Of a stretch of 64,000 bases of DNA, positions 1 to 8,120 are shown piece after piece (the first letter of the stretch is position 1; every line of letters begins with the position of its first letter). The position numbers and the translations under genes were made by a program. The stretch is from Lachnospiraceae bacterium (GTDB taxonomy: Bacteria; Bacillota; Clostridia; Lachnospirales; Lachnospiraceae), in NCBI GenBank assembly GCA_017444015.1, contig JAFSXN010000001.1, positions 17,319 to 81,318 of the forward strand. The letters run 5' to 3'. The notes under the pieces were generated by a model. The model ran no database searches, was not told where the DNA came from, and saw only the letters and a list, made by a program, of their open reading frames with translations.

Positions 1-66
1 TTTGTCACTTTCCGGTTTTTTGATCATATATTATAAATGTGGAAGATGTTATAGAAGAGCCGAGAA

Positions 67-762
67 ATGAGTCTGGTTTCAAAAGAAAAGAGATTCAGCA
101 GGAGCAACCTTGCCTTTTTATCGGAGTGCTTGCAGGTTATGCTCAAAATGATAGGTTTGTGGTATGAACGATTTACTGAAATAAGTACGATGGAGGTAGG
201 TGTATATTATGAGAAGAGAAGAGTTATTCATGAACTTGATGCAATTTTGGCAGATCTTGAGGAGAAATACTGCTCGGATTATAGTGAAGATACGCTCAAA
301 TTATACAAAGATTGTACCAATGATTTTCGGATCTTTGTGGATAAGATCAAGCTATCCGATTACTCGGTTGACAAGATTATAGACTGTTTGTTGGTTTTAC
401 AGATTGTATATAAAGAGAGATCAGGTGGTGCAGGAGACTGGCAGATTCAAAATAGGCTATCCTTCAGCATTTTCTACAGATTGCAATTGATTTTCTTCAA
501 AAAGGGACGTGATACGATGGAATACCTTAAGGAGCAATATCTTAAGGAAAAGTCTAGCGAAACAACCTGGACGCTTGTGGATGATATGGAAACAGAGGAA
601 TACCAGCATACGGCGGAAGCAGAGGATAAAGAGCCAGATCAATCACATGATGATCTTGAGTCAGTCTTATGGCCTGTGTCAAGGGAGGATGCCATCTTAT
701 TGGAACAGTTAGTAGGCCCCCTTCCCGAACTCGATAAGTATTTACGGCCAGAGGTATTTTGA
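67..762 (+). CDS. Hypothetical protein, 231 aa
   Basis: I do not recognise this protein. It is soluble and charged, with no membrane segment or signal peptide, and has an acidic C-terminal third (about residues 165-200). The ATG at 67 has only a weak purine-rich sequence before it. An in-frame ATG at 190 lies downstream but has no better ribosome binding site, so the start is uncertain. It lies among accessory genes on the same strand and is probably cargo or a regulator of the element. The 36 bases at the window edge read in frame 1 as the end of a DUF5688-like fragment (FVTFRF then a stop), which suggests gene rearrangement just upstream. Confidence 0.55.
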   Translation: MSLVSKEKRFSRSNLAFLSECLQVMLKMIGLWYERFTEISTMEVGVYYEKRRVIHELDAILADLEEKYCSDYSEDTLKLYKDCTNDFRIFVDKIKLSDYSVDKIIDCLLVLQIVYKERSGGAGDWQIQNRLSFSIFYRLQLIFFKKGRDTMEYLKEQYLKEKSSETTWTLVDDMETEEYQHTAEAEDKEPDQSHDDLESVLWPVSREDAILLEQLVGPLPELDKYLRPEVF

Positions 763-910
763 TGGTGATTGAAATGACAGTGCTGGCTATACTCTGTGCT
801 TGCTGTAGATAGGGATGCGCCTTTCAAAGATAATGGTTTTGCCGAGGGAAGTCGCCTCATTGGATGGTTGCTAAAAAGCGAAAAAATAATAGCAAGGAGT
901 GTATGACAAA

Positions 911-1936
911 ATGATGTGGGAAGAATTGGTATCCGATGACATAACGAAATACTGGAGAGAGACTGGATTTGAACCATCAGACGCATTAAAAGCTTATCTG
1001 ATTTATGATTCCTGTCTCTATATTAGACAGAGATGGGAGGCTTTCAAAGAACTTCTCCCCTGCATCCGGGATGATGTATTGAGGGGGCAGATCGAGGCTG
1101 TGCTTTCAGACGAGGAGGAATCCTGCAAGGAAATACAGAGGAATGACGGCAGCTATATATATGAGCTTACGCTCTTTGAAAACGGGGCAGAGAACGAAGG
1201 AAACAAAACAGGATACTTTAAGGATTTCGATAGCGCTGTCCATTATGCCCAGCTTTATATCGATCAGTATCTGAAAGACGATCCGAGGTATAGGGGTTTA
1301 TACAGTTATAGTATTACGAGGATGAGCATATATCTTGAAAAGAAAGCGTCATTAGATGACTATAACGATAGTTGGGATACGATCTATTTTGACCATAATG
1401 ACGAGATTATCAGGGTGACAGATGTTGTCTATAAGATCACTGAAAAATTTGATCCGGAAGACCTGTTTTATGAGAAATATTATGATATTCCGAATCCGTT
1501 TAAAAGAGGCGATATCCTGGTGATCAAAGAGAAGCTGCCGTATACATACGATTCCTGGTCGTTTAAACAGGATGTATATTACTTTGTAAAGAGAGCGGAA
1601 AAGCCGGATTATGAAGCGGACGCAAGTGATATTGGACTCAATACGGAATATTTCGACCAGAGATGCGGGAGGATATTTGATGTGGATCGTCCTATAAACC
1701 CTGTCCTCTTTCAGTATGCTGATTTTGATCTACAAAACTTCGATTATGATGACCCTGCCCAGCTTGCGATGGCTTATATATCCATACTATTAAAAGGGGA
1801 GAAGGGCGTATGTATGCAGATGATACAGGACGCCTGTAGGAGCCTTCGGGAGACAAATGAGGAGAAAAACAAAATCCCATGTTACTCCCATAAATATAAG
1901 ATACGTCAGCCTTATTATGGTTGGATTCCAGTGTGA
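911..1936 (+). CDS. Hypothetical protein, 341 aa
   Basis: I do not recognise the family. The protein is acidic, rich in Asp/Glu and Tyr, without membrane segments. The ATG at 911 is preferred: AAGGAG lies at 894-899, about 11 bases upstream. The upstream in-frame GTG at 899 overlaps that site, and ATG 914 is an alternative. The gene is followed by a strong terminator at 2031-2061, so it is likely the last gene of its transcript. It sits in the accessory left arm with other plasmid/phage-type genes and has no visible catalytic motif. Confidence 0.6.
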   Translation: MMWEELVSDDITKYWRETGFEPSDALKAYLIYDSCLYIRQRWEAFKELLPCIRDDVLRGQIEAVLSDEEESCKEIQRNDGSYIYELTLFENGAENEGNKTGYFKDFDSAVHYAQLYIDQYLKDDPRYRGLYSYSITRMSIYLEKKASLDDYNDSWDTIYFDHNDEIIRVTDVVYKITEKFDPEDLFYEKYYDIPNPFKRGDILVIKEKLPYTYDSWSFKQDVYYFVKRAEKPDYEADASDIGLNTEYFDQRCGRIFDVDRPINPVLFQYADFDLQNFDYDDPAQLAMAYISILLKGEKGVCMQMIQDACRSLRETNEEKNKIPCYSHKYKIRQPYYGWIPV

Positions 1937-2030
1937 TTCTTAATGAAGGCTGACTTTAAAATAAAATATAGAATTTCAAAGGAATAAAGTAGAAGTTTCC
2001 GATTTCGATCGGATACAATAAATGTAATTT

Positions 2031-2061
2031 AGGCTCAGGCTCGACTGCCTGAGCCTTTTTG
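2031..2061 (+). terminator. Rho-independent terminator
   Basis: A perfect 10-bp stem AGGCTCAGGC / GCCTGAGCCT (2031-2040 with 2047-2056), a 6-base loop and a T run follow the 341-aa gene. Confidence 0.9.
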
Positions 2062-2076
2062 CGGGAAGGAGGGACG

Positions 2077-2124
2077 ATGAAGAAGATCATTCAGATCATC
2101 ATAAAAATATTGATCGGAGGTTAG
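2077..2124 (+). CDS. Very short hydrophobic peptide, 15 aa
   Basis: ATG at 2077 follows GGAAGGAGGG at 2064-2073 with good spacing. It encodes the peptide MKKIIQIIIKILIGG ending in TAG at 2122-2124. Lysines alternate with Ile/Leu, so it would be an amphipathic or membrane-active peptide. The stop lies 1 base before the ATG of the next gene (2126), and the ribosome binding site of that gene (GGAGG, 2115-2119) lies inside the peptide coding sequence, so translation may be coupled. It may be a leader peptide, a small membrane peptide or a type-I-like toxin. Coding status rests only on the strong ribosome binding site, the position and the composition. Confidence 0.45.
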   Translation: MKKIIQIIIKILIGG

Positions 2125-2125
2125 G

Positions 2126-2479
2126 ATGGGTCACACAGAAAAACAGAAGCGTGAGATGGGGAAGTTTCAGGACAGTGATATGCGCCGCGCTGTCATTATG
2201 AAAGTAAAGAACGAGATAAGGGGGCATAAAGAAGCGATGCTCATCAGAGAGAAAGATGATATTTATGAAACGGCGTATGAAAACCTGACGAAAGAGTTGA
2301 TCTATGGGGTCCTCACAGAGATCATCCCGACAGTCAGGTATGAGGAGCTGGTAAAGCTCAATGCGATGGATCGTCCCATAGAGGCGTTCTACTCAACTTG
2401 GGTAAGGAAAGAGGACAGGTGCTTTCGGGAGCTGAGTACCCATATCCGGAAAACGCTCCGGAAGATGAAGACAGCTTAA
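2126..2479 (+). CDS. Hypothetical protein, 117 aa
   Basis: This is a small, charged, predominantly helical protein (many Lys, Arg, Glu) with no recognisable domain. Its GGAGG sits inside the preceding 15-codon ORF, suggesting translational coupling. It is followed about 110 bases later by the DUF932 gene on the same strand. Its size, charge and place in a recombination-gene block suggest an accessory DNA-binding or regulatory protein, but no motif proves this. Confidence 0.55.
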   Translation: MGHTEKQKREMGKFQDSDMRRAVIMKVKNEIRGHKEAMLIREKDDIYETAYENLTKELIYGVLTEIIPTVRYEELVKLNAMDRPIEAFYSTWVRKEDRCFRELSTHIRKTLRKMKTA

Positions 2480-2589
2480 CAGTAACGATTAAATATGCAG
2501 TACCAACGAAGGGGATCATTATTTGTATCACGATGAAAGGGCAGGGTAGAGTTCCTGCCTGTTTTTTAATTCAGAAGGAGGAAGAAGTT

Positions 2590-3525
2590 ATGTCAGCAGC
2601 AGTAGAGACAATGTTTTATGTGAGAGAAAAGCCATGGCACGGTTTAGGAACGATGGTCAAGGAAGCGCCTGCTTCAAGGGATGCACTTCGACTCGCAGGA
2701 CTTGACTGGAATGTTATGCAAGAGCCAGTTTATACCAGCGGATATAAAGAGATTCCGGGATATAAAGCAAATGTCCGTGATCGTGACAGAGAAGTATTAG
2801 GGGTTGTATCAAATCGTTATAAGGTCGTTCAGAACTGGGAGGCATTTTCTTTTACAGACGAGCTATTAGGAGAAGGTGTCCGTTATGAGACGGCAGGGTC
2901 TTTAATGGGAGGCAGAAAGGTATGGATTCTGGCGAAGCTCCCGAATGAATACATCATTGAGGGAGAGCAGATCAGCCCATATCTGGTATTCAGCAATACC
3001 CACGATGGTTCCGGAGCGGTCAAGGTGGCGGTCACTCCGGTAAGGGTAGTCTGTAATAATACGCTCAACCTGGCGTTAAATACAGCGGAACGGTCGTTTT
3101 CTATGATCCATACCGGAGATGTACGCGGAAAAGTCAAAGATGCGAGGGACACACTCCAGATGAGCTCAAAGTATATGGAGGCATTGGGAGCAGAGTTTAA
3201 GGAACTTCAGAGGAAGAGCCTTCCGGACAAGAAAGTGATCGATATGATCGAGATCCTGTTACCGGACTTAGAGAAAGATTCGACACAGAGACAGAAGAAT
3301 AATATCAGACGTCAGAGGGATGATCTGGCAATGAGATATTTTGAAGCTCCTGATCTCAAAGGGCTTGGGAAGAACGCATACCGCTTTATTAATGCGGTTT
3401 CAGATTATGCGACTCACGCAGAGCCTATCCGGAAGACAGCCAATTATCAGGAAACGTTGTTTGGAAGGACGATCGAAGGGAATCCGATGATAGATAAGGC
3501 ATATAAGATGCTCTGTGCAGCTTAA
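2590..3525 (+). CDS. DUF932 phage/plasmid-like protein, 311 aa
   Basis: The sequence matches the DUF932 family (phage/plasmid-like protein, TIGR03299 type). It opens with the characteristic block around KPWHGLGTMV at about residues 13-22, followed by the segment GLDWNVM and the conserved core with VVCNNTLNLAL at about residues 152-162. The family is common on phages, plasmids and integrative elements and its biochemical function is not established. ATG 2590 is chosen because GGAGGAAG lies directly upstream; the reading frame stays open back to 2398 without a comparable site. It heads a block with YqaJ and RecT genes, which often accompany DUF932 genes, suggesting a role in element DNA maintenance or recombination. 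Confidence 0.85.
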   Translation: MSAAVETMFYVREKPWHGLGTMVKEAPASRDALRLAGLDWNVMQEPVYTSGYKEIPGYKANVRDRDREVLGVVSNRYKVVQNWEAFSFTDELLGEGVRYETAGSLMGGRKVWILAKLPNEYIIEGEQISPYLVFSNTHDGSGAVKVAVTPVRVVCNNTLNLALNTAERSFSMIHTGDVRGKVKDARDTLQMSSKYMEALGAEFKELQRKSLPDKKVIDMIEILLPDLEKDSTQRQKNNIRRQRDDLAMRYFEAPDLKGLGKNAYRFINAVSDYATHAEPIRKTANYQETLFGRTIEGNPMIDKAYKMLCAA

Positions 3526-3591
3526 AATGTGGTTGTTGTGGTTTGTAAGTGGTGTTAGAATATAGCTGTACAGTCAGGAAAGGCGAATAAA

Positions 3592-3786
3592 ATGAATATC
3601 TATCTTGATAATTGCTGTTATAATCGCCCCTACGATGATCAAACTTCTATCATAATCCAAGAGAAGTTTGATTATACGAAGTGGCAGCGGGAATATTTCG
3701 ACGCGAAATCTCCGGAGGAAATCAGCGCGGAGGCAAGTAGATTCGAACAGGAGCACCCGTTTACGGGAAAAGCAGTAAGGATTTAG
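3592..3786 (+). CDS. Short PIN-like N terminus joined to a small helical domain, 64 aa
   Basis: The first 15 residues (MNIYLDNCCYNRPYD) look like the start of PIN-domain toxins, including the first metal-binding Asp at position 6. After residue 25 the protein switches to a different short module starting near FDYTKWQREYFD, resembling small stand-alone proteins that begin with DYTKWQ. The rest of a PIN domain (normally about 130-150 aa) is absent, so nuclease activity is unlikely. It is either a recombination remnant or a small fusion protein. AGGAAAGG lies 8-15 bases before the ATG, and a terminator follows at 3821-3850. The PIN assignment rests on the N-terminal signature only. Confidence 0.5.
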   Translation: MNIYLDNCCYNRPYDDQTSIIIQEKFDYTKWQREYFDAKSPEEISAEASRFEQEHPFTGKAVRI

Positions 3787-3820
3787 CAACAAGTGATCAT
3801 AATCAATAGAGTCATTTATT

Positions 3821-3850
3821 ACAGGGAGTCGGAAGGCTCCCTGTTTTTGT
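3821..3850 (+). terminator. Terminator or attenuator hairpin before yqaJ
   Basis: Stem ACAGGGAG / CTCCCTGT (3821-3828 with 3837-3844) followed by TTTTTG. It ends the short ORF before it and lies only about 15 bases before the YqaJ start codon, so it could also attenuate transcription into that gene. Confidence 0.75.
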
Positions 3851-3863
3851 TGGAGGAAAACGG

Positions 3864-4799
3864 ATGCACGAAAAGATAGCAAATGTCACGGAGCTTACGC
3901 ATAAGGAATGGCTGAGGCTTCGCAAGACAGGGATCGGAGGATCAGATGCCGGGGCAGTCTGTGGGGTTAATCCCTTCGTCTCTGCGATATCGGTATATCA
4001 GGATAAGACGACGGATGAAATAGAAGAGTTAGATTCTGAATCCATGCGCCAGGGAAGGGATCTGGAGGATTACGTGGCAAGACGGTTTATGGAAGAGACA
4101 GGGAAAAAGGTCAGGCGTTCTAATTTTATGTACCGAAGTCAAGCCCATCCCTTCATGCTCGCTGATGTGGACAGGCTCGTCATCGGTGAAGATGCGGGCC
4201 TTGAATGTAAGACAGCTTCCGCCTGGAACGAGGATAAGTGGAAGGACGGACAGATCCCGGACCATTATGTGATCCAATGCCAGCACTATATGGCAGTCTT
4301 AGGGATGTCAAGGTGGTATATCGCCGTGGCTATCCTGGGAAGGGACTTCAAATGGGCCTGCATCGAAAGGGATGATGACCTCATCCATAACCTTACAGCC
4401 ATAGAAAAGGATTTCTGGGATGGCCACGTATTGCCTAAGATAATGCCTGACCCGGATGGTTCAGCAGCTTATGATGATATCTTGCAGAAGTATTTTAAGG
4501 ATGTAAAGAAGGAAAAGACTATCGAACTCATAGGCTTTGATGAGATCCTTAAGCGGCGGAAGGAACTGACGGAGTTACAGGAGAAACTGGAAACAGAGAA
4601 GAACTATATAGACCAGAAGCTGAAGCTCTATATGGGCAACAACGAATATGCTGTCAATGACCGATATCGGATATCATGGTCAGGGGTACAGAAGAATACG
4701 ATAGATACGAAGCGCCTGAAGGAAGAGAAACCGGATATTTATAACGAGTATCTGAAGAGCTCGGAATACAGGCGCTTTATCGTGAAGGAATCTGCATGA
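3864..4799 (+). CDS. YqaJ-like viral recombinase (lambda-type exonuclease), 311 aa
   Basis: This is a YqaJ family exonuclease, the partner of RecT-type annealases. It would resect one strand of linear double-stranded DNA to give single-stranded DNA for annealing. Family motifs are visible: GIGGSDAGAVCGVNPF (about residues 23-38), the acidic site around LADVD (residues 99-103), and the ExK triad GLECK (Glu114, Lys116), then HYVIQCQHYMAVLG. The C-terminal third is charged and probably coiled coil. Length is normal. The start ATG 3864 has TTGGAGGAAAA upstream. The recT gene follows 40 bases downstream, giving the standard exonuclease-annealase operon seen in prophages and integrative elements. 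Confidence 0.9.
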   Translation: MHEKIANVTELTHKEWLRLRKTGIGGSDAGAVCGVNPFVSAISVYQDKTTDEIEELDSESMRQGRDLEDYVARRFMEETGKKVRRSNFMYRSQAHPFMLADVDRLVIGEDAGLECKTASAWNEDKWKDGQIPDHYVIQCQHYMAVLGMSRWYIAVAILGRDFKWACIERDDDLIHNLTAIEKDFWDGHVLPKIMPDPDGSAAYDDILQKYFKDVKKEKTIELIGFDEILKRRKELTELQEKLETEKNYIDQKLKLYMGNNEYAVNDRYRISWSGVQKNTIDTKRLKEEKPDIYNEYLKSSEYRRFIVKESA

Positions 4800-4844
4800 T
4801 GATGACCTTCATTTTGCAGGATTTATGAAGAACGGAGGATGATA

Positions 4845-5663
4845 ATGAACGATCTTAGCACAAAGATAGCAGAGAGGGCTGAAAATACTGCCCTTTCTAA
4901 AACAGATAATAGTGGGAAAGTAAGACTTACAAAGAACATGAGCCTGACGGATATGATAAAGGCGATGGAGCCTGAGATCAAGAGGGCGCTCCCGTCCGTA
5001 CTGACACCGGAGCGGTTTACGAGGATGGCGCTCTCTGCGGTCAATAATACGCCGGAGCTTGCGACATGTACCCCTATGAGCTTTATCGCGGCGCTCATGA
5101 ATGCCGCACAGTTGGGGCTGGAACCGAATACGCCGCTGGGGCAGGCATATCTGATCCCTTATAAGAATAAGAAGAAAGGCGTAACAGAATGCCAGTTTCA
5201 GATCGGCTATAAGGGGATGATAGACCTTGCTTATCGGAATGAGAGGATGCAGTCCATTGAAGCGCATACTGTATATGAGAATGACGCTTTTGAGTACGAG
5301 TTAGGTCTGGATCCGAAGCTGATCCATCGCCCTTCTTGGGAAGATAGGGGCGATATGGTAGGCTTTTATGCAGTCTTTAAGCTGGAGAACGGAGGTTTCC
5401 GGTTTGAGGTGATGAGCAGGGCGGATATCGACAGCTATGCTGCTATGTATTCAAAAGCTTTTGATTCCGATTACAGCCCCTGGCGGACGAATTACGAGAG
5501 TATGGCAAAAAAGACGGTTTTAAAGCAGCTCTTAAAATATGCACCGATGAAGGCTGACTTTAAGAAGGCGGTATCAATGGATGAGAGTATCAAGACGGAG
5601 ATATCCGTTGATATGTCAGAGGTTCGGAATGAGGAAGTCATTGATGCTGAAGAGGCCGCATAA
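4845..5663 (+). CDS. recT: RecT family single-strand annealing protein, 272 aa
   Basis: RecT/Bet-like recombinase that coats single-stranded DNA made by the upstream exonuclease and anneals it to a complementary strand. The RecT core is clear: LTPERFTRMALSAVNNTPEL at about residues 51-70, the block around NAAQLGLEPNTPLGQAYLIPY, and GYKGMIDLAYR. The tail ends in a short acidic stretch (VIDAEEAA). Two in-frame ATGs compete: 4839 is adjacent to GGAGG (4834-4838), whereas 4845 has ideal spacing and is chosen. The gene is followed by a terminator at 5695-5722, so yqaJ-recT form their own unit. Confidence 0.92.
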   Translation: MNDLSTKIAERAENTALSKTDNSGKVRLTKNMSLTDMIKAMEPEIKRALPSVLTPERFTRMALSAVNNTPELATCTPMSFIAALMNAAQLGLEPNTPLGQAYLIPYKNKKKGVTECQFQIGYKGMIDLAYRNERMQSIEAHTVYENDAFEYELGLDPKLIHRPSWEDRGDMVGFYAVFKLENGGFRFEVMSRADIDSYAAMYSKAFDSDYSPWRTNYESMAKKTVLKQLLKYAPMKADFKKAVSMDESIKTEISVDMSEVRNEEVIDAEEAA

Positions 5664-5694
5664 GGCGAGGAGAAAACAAAACAATGTGATGTAC

Positions 5695-5722
5695 AAGGGC
5701 GCTCTGATGGGCGCTCTTTTTT
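5695..5722 (+). terminator. Terminator after recT
   Basis: Stem AAGGGCGC / GCGCTCTT (5695-5702 with 5711-5718, one G-T pair) followed by TTTT. It separates recT from the DUF262 gene. Confidence 0.75.
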
Positions 5723-5739
5723 GAAAGGATGTGGTTTAT

Positions 5740-6759
5740 ATGGTAAAAGCAGGGATCGCTTGGAATGCGAAGCAGATCGCGAAGATGGCAGAAAAAGGGA
5801 CGCTGACCTTTGATAACGCGCTGCAGAGGGGGTTCGTCTGGGATAACGCAAGGATGAGCCTGCTCATCGACTCTATGTTGAGGGATTATCCGGTCCCGCC
5901 GTTCTATACGATCAAGACAGAAGCTGAAGGCGGGAAGACTTACGATTGTATAGATGGGAAGCAGCGATGTACTACAATCAGCAGGTATCGGCATAACGAA
6001 TTTGGATTGGGCGAGCTGGATAGCTTCTGCCTGGAGGATGGAGAAGAGATCGATATCTCTGGTATGCGGTATGGAGAACTGCCGGAGGAACTTAAGGACA
6101 AGTTTGATTCGTATACCCTTACGGTATTCTTCTTTTCTGATATCGAAGATTACGAGATCCGGGAGATGATGAACCGCTTAAACAACGGGAAATCTATAAA
6201 CAATTATGAAAAGGCGAGGATCAAGGCGAATGACCTGGAGGCAGTCACAAGGATCGCGAAGCACCCGCTCTTTATAGAAAACCTGTCAGAAAAAGCGATA
6301 CAGCGCTACGTGAATGAGCACCTGGTCGTATCCTCTATGATACTGCTGACGGAGGAAGACCCAAGTTTGGAAAACAAGTCTATCCAGCCCTTTATGGAAA
6401 ATGTGTCTATCGACCCAGAGCTGGAGGACAGGCTTGATCATATATTCGACAGGATAAAGGATATCCATGATTATTTGGAGGAGATCGGTTTTCATAGTGT
6501 GGCGAAGAAGTTGGTGACGAGGACGCACCTCGTTTCTATTGTGCCTCTGGTTGACCGCTCCATTCAAGAGGATCGGAGCCTGCCCGATACGATGGATGTA
6601 TTAAAGCGCTTTTTCAGCGGAAAGCCCAGCATCAGCGGGGATTACAATAGCTGCTCTGCTTACGGTTCAGGGAAGGCAAGGTCTGTCAGGATACGCCTCA
6701 TGGCATTGGAACAGGCGTACTTCTCTAAATTTGATGCCCAGGAGTTACGAGAGGCCTAG
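5740..6759 (+). CDS. DUF262 domain protein, 339 aa
   Basis: DUF262 family (ParB/sulfiredoxin-like fold, as in the N-terminal half of GmrSD type IV restriction enzymes). Recognition features are the opening block LTFDNALQRGFVW (residues 22-34), the IDGKQR signature (residues 71-76, expected to bind nucleotide) and the following MMNRLNNGKSINNYEK segment. It carries only the DUF262-type region and lacks the DUF1524 HNH nuclease domain of full GmrSD, so it may be a regulator or one half of a split defence system; no nuclease partner is next to it. ATG 5740 is preferred to the GTG at 5731, since AAAGGA lies about 10 bases before 5740. A second, truncated DUF262-type gene occurs at 62920-63545. Confidence 0.85.
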   Translation: MVKAGIAWNAKQIAKMAEKGTLTFDNALQRGFVWDNARMSLLIDSMLRDYPVPPFYTIKTEAEGGKTYDCIDGKQRCTTISRYRHNEFGLGELDSFCLEDGEEIDISGMRYGELPEELKDKFDSYTLTVFFFSDIEDYEIREMMNRLNNGKSINNYEKARIKANDLEAVTRIAKHPLFIENLSEKAIQRYVNEHLVVSSMILLTEEDPSLENKSIQPFMENVSIDPELEDRLDHIFDRIKDIHDYLEEIGFHSVAKKLVTRTHLVSIVPLVDRSIQEDRSLPDTMDVLKRFFSGKPSISGDYNSCSAYGSGKARSVRIRLMALEQAYFSKFDAQELREA

Positions 6760-6807
6760 CAAGACGGAATGGTGAAATATGGTGATGAGCTAAGAATGGA
6801 GGTAGAG

Positions 6808-7755
6808 ATGGATTTTAAGGAATTTACGGAACAGATCATAGAGGCGCTCCAGGAGTATCTGCCAGATACGTTCCAGAGGAGTGATTTCTGTATACAGGAC
6901 ATTCAGAAGAACAATGGCGTAACATTTACGGGGATCCTGTATCGAGGAGATGATATTAGGGTCAGTCCAATTATTTATCTGAGGGGCTTCTATGATCGCT
7001 TTGTAAAAGGCGAAATGGAGTGGGGTGATATCCTAAGAGAGATCGCGGGACAGTTTACAACGGATCGGATCCCTGTGTTTTCGGAGCTTAACAATATCAG
7101 AGATTTCAATATTGCGCGGCAGTTTGTCACTTTCCGGCTTATAAATGCCGGAAAAAACAGAGAGTTTCTTCAGGATCATCCTCATAGGAGGATCGCTGAT
7201 TTGGCAATCGTTTATGTCCTGACGCTGGGAGAGGTACTCGGAACAGAAGCTTCTATACAGATTACGAATGAAATGCTTCAGAATTGGAATATCACAGTAG
7301 AAGAACTCCATCATATCGCGATAGAGAACAGCCAGACCCTTTTCCCATTGGAAGCGAGTCCAATGGAAGATATTCTGGCAGAGCTGACCGGGATTTCGAT
7401 AATGGATGAGCATTCGGAAAGAAATCTGGGTATGTCGATGGCGGTCATCACGAATAAAAAACGGATGTATGGGGCAGTTGCGATACTGTACGATGGCGTG
7501 GAAGATAAAGTACGGAGAATATTGCAATGTACCGATTTTTACATCATCCCTTCTTCAATCCACGAGTGTATCTGTATTCCTGTAGATAAAGACTGCATTT
7601 CGGTTGAAGCCATTACACAGATGATCCGAGAGGTCAATCAGACGCAGGTAGATCCGGAGGAATTTCTTTCGGACAATCTGTATATCATCGGTGAAAACGG
7701 TCTGGAAGTGGTTGAAGAAGACACAACTTTAGATATGGAGCTGATAGCCGGATAG
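6808..7755 (+). CDS. DUF5688 family protein, 315 aa
   Basis: It matches DUF5688, a family widespread in Clostridia with no known function. Family landmarks are NNGVTFTGILY near the N terminus, ISPTIYL-like PIIYLRGFYD, the central LADLAIVYVL-like segment, ILPSS-like IIPSSIHECICIPVD, and the C-terminal block REVNQTQVDPEEFLSDNLY. GGAGG at 6798-6802 supports the ATG at 6808; earlier in-frame ATGs at 6769 and 6796 lack or overlap that site. The gene follows DUF262 by about 50 bases. A stretch at 7123-7137 is identical to window positions 1-15, where the same frame (FVTFR) suggests a fragment of a second DUF5688 gene. Confidence 0.8.
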   Translation: MDFKEFTEQIIEALQEYLPDTFQRSDFCIQDIQKNNGVTFTGILYRGDDIRVSPIIYLRGFYDRFVKGEMEWGDILREIAGQFTTDRIPVFSELNNIRDFNIARQFVTFRLINAGKNREFLQDHPHRRIADLAIVYVLTLGEVLGTEASIQITNEMLQNWNITVEELHHIAIENSQTLFPLEASPMEDILAELTGISIMDEHSERNLGMSMAVITNKKRMYGAVAILYDGVEDKVRRILQCTDFYIIPSSIHECICIPVDKDCISVEAITQMIREVNQTQVDPEEFLSDNLYIIGENGLEVVEEDTTLDMELIAG

Positions 7756-7780
7756 GTAGCTGGCGGAAAGGAGCCTGATT

Positions 7781-8005
7781 ATGTGTGTAATATCAGATTA
7801 TACGAAGTTGGAAGAAGGAGATCTTTATTCGGATAATATCTTAGGATACTTGTGGAAGGTATGTGGGAAGACAAGGAAAGGAGCGATCTTAAGAAACGTA
7901 CTTTCCAAAACGAATATGGGAGTACGGATTGTAGCGGAGTTGGAGACTACAACATTCCAGTTCTTTCCGCTGGAAGCCCGGATACATTTTATGGATACTG
8001 TTTAA
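7781..8005 (+). CDS. Hypothetical protein, 74 aa
   Basis: Small protein of unknown family. ATG 7781 follows AAAGGAG with good spacing, only 26 bases after the DUF5688 stop, so it probably belongs to the same transcript. It has no membrane segment. The composition is ordinary for a small beta-rich protein (for example the segment VRIVAELETTTFQFFPLEA). The large inverted repeat at 8074-8120 lies about 70 bases beyond its stop. Confidence 0.55.
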   Translation: MCVISDYTKLEEGDLYSDNILGYLWKVCGKTRKGAILRNVLSKTNMGVRIVAELETTTFQFFPLEARIHFMDTV

Positions 8006-8073
8006 AAAGATAGTGTGTTCCACTTGTTCCACACCAGAAAAAAAGATTTTATTTTAATTATTACTCTTTGTCA

Positions 8074-8120
8074 TACACAATATAATACTTTTTGAAATAC
8101 TAAAAGTATTATATTGTGTA
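8074..8120. terminator. 19-bp perfect inverted repeat between convergent genes
   Basis: The arm 8074-8092 (TACACAATATAATACTTTT) is the exact reverse complement of 8102-8120, with a 9-base loop. It lies between the 74-aa gene on the plus strand and the 593-aa gene on the minus strand; the stop codon of the latter (8109-8111) is inside the right arm. It is probably a bidirectional terminator, although no clear T run follows on either side. Its length and AT-rich arms would also suit a protein-binding palindrome. Confidence 0.7.

Noticed and set aside
200-382. ORF of 60 codons behind GGAGG
   Set aside because: It lies wholly inside the longer 67-762 frame and its product looks like a frame-shifted shadow.
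7123-7137. 15-bp match to positions 1-15 (and partly to 14812-14825) as an attachment site
   Set aside because: The exact match is in the DUF5688 coding frame in both places, so it reflects paralogous coding sequence; the 14.8-kb match has an indel and is probably chance.
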